A stretch of 6,059 nt of DNA from an uncultured Altererythrobacter sp. Its GTDB lineage: Bacteria > Pseudomonadota > Alphaproteobacteria > Sphingomonadales > Sphingomonadaceae. A model generated the notes under the pieces. It was not told the origin of the DNA. It saw only the letters and a program-made list of their open reading frames with translations, and did no database searches. The number at the start of each line of letters is the position of its first letter. The first letter of the stretch is position 1. The translations under genes were made by a program, and so were the position numbers. The DNA lies in NCBI GenBank assembly GCA_937950385.1, contig CALFEA010000304.1:1-6059 (forward strand), in the 5' to 3' direction. Below, piece by piece: positions 1 through 3,574 of the stretch.

Positions 1-1100
1 CCGCCATTGACGTTCACCTTGTCCCAGCCAAGATCCAAATCCTTCATGAATTTGGCTGTCACAACAGCAAATGCCTCATTGATTTCGAACAGATCAATAT
101 CGTCTGTCGTCATCCCAGCTTTGGCGAGCACTTTCTTCGCCGCTGGCACGGGTGCATTCAGCATCAGGGTCGGGCAGTCGCCTTGGTTCGCCGTGGCCAC
201 GATGCGCGCTCGCGGTTTTAGGCCGTTGGCCTCGCAATATTCTTTCGAGCAAACCAAAACGGCCGCCGCGCCATCGACAACGCCGGATGAATTGCCCGGC
301 CCGTGGAAATGCTTAACCTCAACATCGGGATATTTCTGATTGATCATACCAACAAAGGTTGGCTTGCCTTCGCCCATCGACCTGCCTGCCATTTTTTCAA
401 ACGAAGCGGGCAATCCGCCAAGCACTTCCATGGTTGTGCCGGGCTTGGGAAACTCTTCCTTGTCGAGCACGACATTGCCGTCATCATCGAGCACTGGGAC
501 AATAGACTTATCAAAGCGCCCCTCTTCAATCGCTTTTGCAGCGTTTTCTTGGCTCTTAAACGCAACCATATCGAGCTCTTCGCGAGTGAACCCTTCGATA
601 GTGGCAATCGCATCGCCGCAAATACCTTGCTGGGTTTGGGGATGGGTCTTGGCGAGCCGTTCATTACCGCTGCCCATGCCAAGCGGCATAATTCCGGCTT
701 GCATCTTTTCCTGCATCATCGAGCCGGCAAGGCTCATCATCTCCGTGCCGCCAGCCACAACGCAATCTTCCATGCCGCTCATGATGAGCGCAGCAGCAAG
801 ATTTACAGATGTGATACCGCCGCCGCAGAAACGGTCGAGCGTCATTCCGCTAGAGGTCACATCATAGCCCGCATCAAGAGCCGCCATCCGGCCCATGTCG
901 CCGCCCTGCTTGCCTTCCTGAGAGGACGTCGACCAAATCACATCGCCGACCGTGGCGGTGTCGAGACTGCTGCGTTCAGCAATGGCTTTGAGACAAGTCG
1001 CGGCCAAATGCTGCGGATGCATATGCGCCAGCGCGCCCTTACCAACCTTACCAATTCCGCGAGGGGTGCGGACCGCATCAACGATATATGCTTCAGCCAT
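1..1100 (-). CDS. Thiolase family protein (acetyl-CoA acyltransferase), C-terminus cut off by window edge
   Basis: Thiolases carry out the last step of beta-oxidation, CoA-dependent cleavage of a 3-ketoacyl-CoA to acetyl-CoA and a shortened acyl-CoA, or the reverse condensation. Reading leftward from the ATG at 1100-1098 gives 366 uninterrupted codons up to the window edge. The protein starts MAEAYIVDAVRTPRG, the standard thiolase N-terminus. The nucleophilic Cys is residue 92 in LDRFCGGGITS (codon 827-825). VVAGGTEMMS follows at about 114-123, GNSSGVVDGAAAVL at 269-282, and NEAFA at 341-345, which supplies the conserved active-site Asn. Family members are usually about 390-400 residues, so roughly 30 residues are missing, including the region expected to hold the GHP catalytic His and the second Cys. 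The start is supported by AAAAGGA 10 nt upstream. It is divergent from the hydratase across a shared promoter region. Chain-length specificity cannot be read from the sequence. Confidence 0.95.
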   Translation of the reverse strand, partial: MAEAYIVDAVRTPRGIGKVGKGALAHMHPQHLAATCLKAIAERSSLDTATVGDVIWSTSSQEGKQGGDMGRMAALDAGYDVTSSGMTLDRFCGGGITSVNLAAALIMSGMEDCVVAGGTEMMSLAGSMMQEKMQAGIMPLGMGSGNERLAKTHPQTQQGICGDAIATIEGFTREELDMVAFKSQENAAKAIEEGRFDKSIVPVLDDDGNVVLDKEEFPKPGTTMEVLGGLPASFEKMAGRSMGEGKPTFVGMINQKYPDVEVKHFHGPGNSSGVVDGAAAVLVCSKEYCEANGLKPRARIVATANQGDCPTLMLNAPVPAAKKVLAKAGMTTDDIDLFEINEAFAVVTAKFMKDLDLGWDKVNVNG

Positions 1101-1110
1101 TATAAGTGAT

Positions 1111-1117
1111 TCCTTTT
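1111..1117 (-). promoter_or_regulatory. Ribosome binding site of the thiolase gene
   Basis: On the minus strand this reads AAAAGGA, ending 10 nt before the ATG at 1100. It supports that ATG as the start. Confidence 0.65.
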
Positions 1118-1136
1118 GACGCCCTAGATGGGCAAT

Positions 1137-1146
1137 AGACATGTCT
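1137..1146. promoter_or_regulatory. Perfect 10-bp palindrome, possible operator
   Basis: AGACATGTCT at 1137-1146 equals its own reverse complement. It lies 37 bp upstream of the thiolase start codon and about 90 bp upstream of the hydratase start. The symmetry does not extend beyond 10 bp. Its location makes an operator role possible, but no binding protein can be named. Confidence 0.3.
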
Positions 1147-1156
1147 CGCAACATAG

Positions 1157-1174
1157 TTATATAAGTTACATAAG
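1157..1174. repeat. Tandem 9-bp direct repeat in the divergent promoter
   Basis: TTATATAAG (1157-1165) is followed immediately by TTACATAAG (1166-1174), identical except at one position. The first copy contains the self-complementary octamer TTATATAA. The spacing of 9 bp is close to one helical turn, so the two copies would face the same side of the DNA, as expected for a dimeric or cooperative regulator. No regulator gene is present in the window, so the protein that might bind is unknown. It could also be a chance feature of AT-rich promoter DNA. Confidence 0.5.
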
Positions 1175-1221
1175 CAACGGATAATAGCCGCAAGGCTTTC
1201 GATATTTACGGCCAGTCATCC

Positions 1222-1227
1222 AAGGAG
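1222..1227 (+). promoter_or_regulatory. Ribosome binding site of the enoyl-CoA hydratase gene
   Basis: AAGGAG lies 8 nt before the ATG at 1236, a near-ideal Shine-Dalgarno sequence and spacing. It settles the start of the hydratase. Confidence 0.8.
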
Positions 1228-1235
1228 AATAGAGC

Positions 1236-1997
1236 ATGACGCAAGAAGTTCTGACTAGTGAAAAAGATGGCGTTTTGGTCGTCACAATCAACCGGCCTGA
1301 GGCGAAGAACGCCATGACAAAAGCGGCCGCTGAAGGCATTGCCGCGGCGATGGATCATTTGGATTCTAGCGATGATTTGCGCGTTGGCATTATCACTGGC
1401 GCAGGCGGAACCTTTTGCTCTGGCATGGATTTGAAAGGCTTTTTGCGCGGGGAAACTCCTAGCGTAAAAGGGCGCGGTTTCGGCGGCGTGGTGCAAGCTC
1501 CTCCGCAAAAACCACTGATCGCCGCTGTTGAAGGCTATGCGCTGGCGGGCGGTCTTGAATTGATGATTGCTTGCGATTTGGTCGTTGCACATTCGGGTGC
1601 GAAATTCGGTATTCCTGAGGCAAAACGCGGGCTTGTGGCGGCCGCTGGCGGCGTGATGATGCTGCCCGATCAAATCCCAGAACGCATTGCGATGGAACTG
1701 GCGCTGACCGGTGAATTTATTGATGCGCCGCGTGCTTATGAGCTTGGCTTGATCAACACTGTGACAGATAGCCCAGCCCTAGACGGCGCAATGGAATTGG
1801 CCGCCAAGATTGCCGCCAATGGCCCGCTGGCTGTGCGCGTTTCCAAGCAAGTCATGAAACAATCACGCGGTTGGTCGATGGAAGAGCGTTATGACAAGCA
1901 AGGCGAGCTGATCGCGCCCGTCTTCACATCAGCCGATGCGCGCGAAGGTGCAGCAGCCTTTGCCGAAAAACGCGCGCCCAATTGGACTGGTAAGTAA
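1236..1997 (+). CDS. Enoyl-CoA hydratase/isomerase family (crotonase) protein
   Basis: The 253-residue protein has the normal length of a single-domain crotonase, whose typical reaction is hydration of a trans-2-enoyl-CoA to a 3-hydroxyacyl-CoA in the cytoplasm. The N-terminal strand VLVVTINRPEAKNAM (13-27) is the family hallmark. GTFCSGMDLKG (58-68) forms one side of the oxyanion hole. YALAGGLELMIACD (101-114) supplies the other, with Gly105 in the backbone-NH position, and carries Glu108. FGIPEAKRGLVAAAGG (124-139) carries Glu128. Glu108 and Glu128 correspond to the two catalytic glutamates of rat mitochondrial hydratase (Glu144 and Glu164), so true hydratase activity is likely rather than only isomerase or thioesterase chemistry. 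The C-terminus EGAAAFAEKRAPNWTGK is the usual acyl-binding tail. It is divergent from the thiolase and 208 bp upstream of the co-directional dehydrogenase. The exact substrate is not determined. Confidence 0.94.
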   Translation: MTQEVLTSEKDGVLVVTINRPEAKNAMTKAAAEGIAAAMDHLDSSDDLRVGIITGAGGTFCSGMDLKGFLRGETPSVKGRGFGGVVQAPPQKPLIAAVEGYALAGGLELMIACDLVVAHSGAKFGIPEAKRGLVAAAGGVMMLPDQIPERIAMELALTGEFIDAPRAYELGLINTVTDSPALDGAMELAAKIAANGPLAVRVSKQVMKQSRGWSMEERYDKQGELIAPVFTSADAREGAAAFAEKRAPNWTGK

Positions 1998-2022
1998 AGC
2001 GCTCTTGATGTGACCCAAGCCT

Positions 2023-2046
2023 CCCACGCCCTCCACCCTTCCACCC
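2023..2046 (-). other. Canonical G-quadruplex motif (minus strand)
   Basis: Four CCC runs at 2023-2025, 2029-2031, 2036-2038 and 2044-2046 on the plus strand give four GGG runs on the minus strand with loops of 3, 4 and 5 nt. It is the mirror partner of the plus-strand motif in the other arm of the hairpin. Confidence 0.6.
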
Positions 2047-2068
2047 GGATCGTATCCGAAAATGTTCC

Positions 2069-2092
2069 GGGCGGAAGGGAGGAGGGTGTGGG
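2069..2092 (+). other. Canonical G-quadruplex motif (plus strand)
   Basis: Four GGG runs at 2069-2071, 2077-2079, 2084-2086 and 2090-2092 are separated by loops of 5, 4 and 3 nt, meeting the G3+N1-7 rule. It lies in the right arm of the long inverted repeat and would be present in an mRNA reading through from the hydratase to the dehydrogenase gene. Confidence 0.6.
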
Positions 2093-2095
2093 AGG

Positions 2096-2205
2096 TGCAG
2101 TCAAAACGCATATAAAAACACCAAGGCCAATCGAGGCCAAACGCGAGATAGGGCGAGATCTCCTTGATATCACCCCTCCATTCTCGCTGAATAAGGACAG
2201 ATAAA
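2096..2205 (+). promoter_or_regulatory. Leader region of the acyl-CoA dehydrogenase gene
   Basis: This 110-bp stretch lies between the long hairpin and the dehydrogenase start. It contains an AT-rich tract (CATATAAAAACA at 2109-2120), two short palindromes, GAGATCTC (2155-2162) and TGATATCA (2165-2172), and a short repeat AGGCCAA (2124-2130 and 2134-2140). No convincing -35/-10 pair was found, so it is undecided whether the dehydrogenase has its own promoter or is co-transcribed with the hydratase. Confidence 0.3.
2193..2197 (+). promoter_or_regulatory. Ribosome binding site of the acyl-CoA dehydrogenase gene
   Basis: AAGGA ends 8 nt before the ATG at 2206 and supports that start codon. Confidence 0.75.
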
Positions 2206-3369
2206 ATGCCCGTAATTGACGTACCCCAACCCGCCTTCATGGAAGAAGAAGAGATCGCTATTTTTGCAGATAGCGTTGGCAAATTCTTCCAACAAACCGC
2301 TGGCGAAAAACGCATTCAGAAATGGCGCGATGATGGCCAAGTGGAACGCGAATTTTGGAACGAAGCCGGCGCAGCTGGTCTGCTTGGCGTGTCTGTTCCG
2401 GAAGAATATGGCGGCCATGGCGGCGATTTCCGTCACGATATGGTTATCCTTGACCAGCAAGCGAAACACGGCGTGGAAGGCTTTGCAGCATCGCTGCATA
2501 ATACGATCATCCTGCCTTATCTCGTGCGTCACGGGACTGAGGAGCAGAAAAAGAAATATCTGCCCAAACTGGTTACCGGCGAGTTGGTCAGCGCGATTGC
2601 GATGACAGAACCGGGCGTTGGTTCCGATCTTCAAAGCATCACGACTTCGGCGATAAAAGATGGCAATGGTTACCGCCTCAATGGCTCCAAAACCTATATC
2701 TCCAATGGGCAAACGGCTGATTTTATTGTCGTAGTCGCTAAGACAGACCCCAATGAGCGCGCCAAGGGCATCTCGCTGATGCTGCTGGAAACAGAAGGCG
2801 CAGAAGGGTTCCAACGCGGCAAGAAGCTCGACAAGGTTGGGCTGGATGCGGCCGACACCTCTGAATTGTTTTTCGATGATGTATTTATCCCGGGCGACAA
2901 TATCCTGGGCGGGGTTGAGGGCAAAGGCTTCTACCAGCTGATGGGGGAACTGCCCCAAGAACGCCTTGTGATTGCGATGGGCGCTGCCACCGGCATTGAA
3001 AAAGCGCTCGATGTGACAGTGGAATATGTCAAAAGCCGCAAGGCGTTTGGGCAGACGATTTGGGATTTCCAAAATACCCAATTTGTTCTGGCTGATCTTA
3101 AGGCAAAAGGCACAGCGGCGCGCATTTTCGTCAATGATTGCATCGCCAAATTGCTCAAAGGCGAGCTTGATGTGGCCACGGCGAGCATGGCGAAATATTG
3201 GGTGACCGAGCTGCAAAGTGAAGTCGTCGACAAATGCCTCCAGCTGCATGGCGGCGCGGGTTACATCAATGATTACCCCATCGCCCGCATGTACCGCGAT
3301 ACCCGCATTGCGCGGATTTATGGTGGGTCGAACGAGGTCATGAAAATGCTGATTGCGCGCGGTATGTAG
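2206..3369 (+). CDS. Acyl-CoA dehydrogenase, LCAD-like active site
   Basis: A 387-residue protein, the normal length for a FAD-dependent acyl-CoA dehydrogenase. These enzymes introduce the trans-2 double bond into acyl-CoA, the first beta-oxidation step, and pass electrons to ETF. The N-terminal helical domain spans about 12-125. The family signature AMTEPGVGSD (132-141) and the FAD-contacting segment NGSKTYISNG (159-168) mark the middle beta domain. SRKAFGQTIWDFQNTQF (277-293), LQLHGGAGYINDYPIARMYRD (345-365) and the tail RIYGGSNEVMKMLIARGM mark the C-terminal helical domain. In medium- and short-chain enzymes the catalytic Glu sits in the tail as IYEG; here that position is Gly (IYGG). Instead ELPQERLVIA (248-257) places Glu252 where human long-chain (Glu261) and isovaleryl-CoA dehydrogenases carry their base, and the IYGG(S/T)NE(V/I)MK tail resembles human LCAD. 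Long-chain or branched substrates are therefore plausible but unproven. It is followed by a strong terminator. Confidence 0.95.
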   Translation: MPVIDVPQPAFMEEEEIAIFADSVGKFFQQTAGEKRIQKWRDDGQVEREFWNEAGAAGLLGVSVPEEYGGHGGDFRHDMVILDQQAKHGVEGFAASLHNTIILPYLVRHGTEEQKKKYLPKLVTGELVSAIAMTEPGVGSDLQSITTSAIKDGNGYRLNGSKTYISNGQTADFIVVVAKTDPNERAKGISLMLLETEGAEGFQRGKKLDKVGLDAADTSELFFDDVFIPGDNILGGVEGKGFYQLMGELPQERLVIAMGAATGIEKALDVTVEYVKSRKAFGQTIWDFQNTQFVLADLKAKGTAARIFVNDCIAKLLKGELDVATASMAKYWVTELQSEVVDKCLQLHGGAGYINDYPIARMYRDTRIARIYGGSNEVMKMLIARGM

Positions 3370-3375
3370 GGACCT

Positions 3376-3387
3376 TCTCCCAAAGGC
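3376..3387. repeat. 12-bp direct repeat, copy 1
   Basis: TCTCCCAAAGGC occurs here, 6 nt after the dehydrogenase stop codon, and again exactly at 3546-3557. The two copies bracket the two terminators in the convergent intergenic region. Confidence 0.6.
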
Positions 3388-3409
3388 CGTAACCAACCAA
3401 AACAAAAGA

Positions 3410-3447
3410 GGGGCTGCTCGCAATAGCGCGGGCGGCCCCTTTTCTTT
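3410..3447 (+). terminator. Rho-independent terminator of the acyl-CoA dehydrogenase gene
   Basis: GGGGCTGCTCGC (3410-3421) pairs with GCGGGCGGCCCC (3428-3439) over 12 positions with two G-U pairs and a 6-nt loop, followed by TTTTCTTT (3440-3447). It starts 41 nt after the dehydrogenase stop. An A-rich tract upstream (3401-3409) would give a T-rich tail on the other strand, so it may work in both directions. Confidence 0.88.
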
Positions 3448-3486
3448 GCGTGCGAAAGGCGCTCTGATCAGCACCTATGCTCAAGC

Positions 3487-3521
3487 AAAAGGGGCGGCCT
3501 GCATTTAAGCAAGCCGCCCCT
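3487..3521 (-). terminator. Rho-independent terminator of the TonB-dependent receptor gene
   Basis: AGGGGCGGC (3490-3498) pairs with GCCGCCCCT (3513-3521); after one mismatch, TGC (3500-3502) pairs with GCA (3509-3511) around an ATTTAA loop. On the minus strand the stem is followed by TTTT (3490-3487, overlapping the last stem pair), then GCTT. It lies about 55 nt past the receptor stop codon. A plus-strand TTTTT run sits at 3530-3534, nine nt beyond the stem, so some activity on that strand is possible. Confidence 0.82.
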
Positions 3522-3545
3522 CAATTCCCTTTTTCAAGGGCGCCC

Positions 3546-3557
3546 TCTCCCAAAGGC
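3546..3557. repeat. 12-bp direct repeat, copy 2
   Basis: Exact second copy of TCTCCCAAAGGC, 17 nt beyond the receptor stop codon in the direction of its transcription. It abuts a perfect 10-bp palindrome, AGGGCGCCCT (3537-3546), sharing one base with it. Confidence 0.6.
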
Positions 3558-3574
3558 GTATCTAGGCTAGAGCC

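Larger units (their letters stand above)
1101..1235. promoter_or_regulatory. Divergent promoter region between thiolase and enoyl-CoA hydratase
   Basis: This 135-bp gap separates two divergent start codons, so it should hold promoters for both. It is visibly more AT-rich than the flanking genes around 1151-1186. On the plus strand GATAAT at 1180-1185 is a fair -10 element, but the TTATAT 17 bp upstream is a poor -35. On the minus strand TTGCGG (1193-1188) and TGTAAC (1170-1165) lie 17 bp apart, also a weak match. A tandem repeat at 1157-1174 overlaps elements of both candidate promoters, and a perfect 10-bp palindrome lies at 1137-1146, so a shared operator is plausible. The presence of promoters is inferred from gene arrangement; the exact elements are low confidence. 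Confidence 0.55.
2020..2095. repeat. Long imperfect inverted repeat (30-bp arms) with G-quadruplex motifs in both arms
   Basis: The arm at 2020-2049 pairs with 2066-2095 over 30 positions with only two mismatches (2035/2080 and 2043/2072) and one G-T wobble (2028/2087). The loop is 16 nt (2050-2065). The element begins 23 nt after the hydratase stop codon. It is far longer than a normal intrinsic terminator stem and is not followed by a T-run on either strand, so plain rho-independent termination is unlikely. The loop-proximal part also contains a small self-complementary unit, CGGAT-cgt-ATCCG. This layout fits a REP- or MITE-like extragenic palindrome or an mRNA-stabilising or attenuating hairpin. 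No clear target-site duplication flanks it. Confidence 0.85.

Noticed and set aside
303..1109. 268-codon open frame on the plus strand opposite the thiolase
   Set aside because: It is fully antisense to a well-supported thiolase, with low-complexity His/Ala/Arg-rich translation and no family motif.
2020..2095. Long hairpin as a standard rho-independent terminator of the hydratase gene
   Set aside because: There is no T-run after the stem on either strand, and the stem and 16-nt loop are much larger than usual. A role in attenuation or RNA stability remains possible.
2010..2204. Small 64-codon open frame between hydratase and dehydrogenase
   Set aside because: It runs through both arms of the palindromic element, has no Shine-Dalgarno sequence, and its peptide simply translates the repeat.
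1998..2205. tRNA, riboswitch or small structured RNA in the intergenic gap
   Set aside because: No cloverleaf, CCA end, or known riboswitch core motif could be seen; only the long simple hairpin and short palindromes are present.
2170..3474. 434-codon open frame on the minus strand opposite the acyl-CoA dehydrogenase
   Set aside because: It lies antisense to a clearly functional gene, its translation has no recognisable domain and is rich in His, Arg, Phe and Ala as expected from reading codon-biased DNA backwards, and it has no ribosome binding site fitting a real start.
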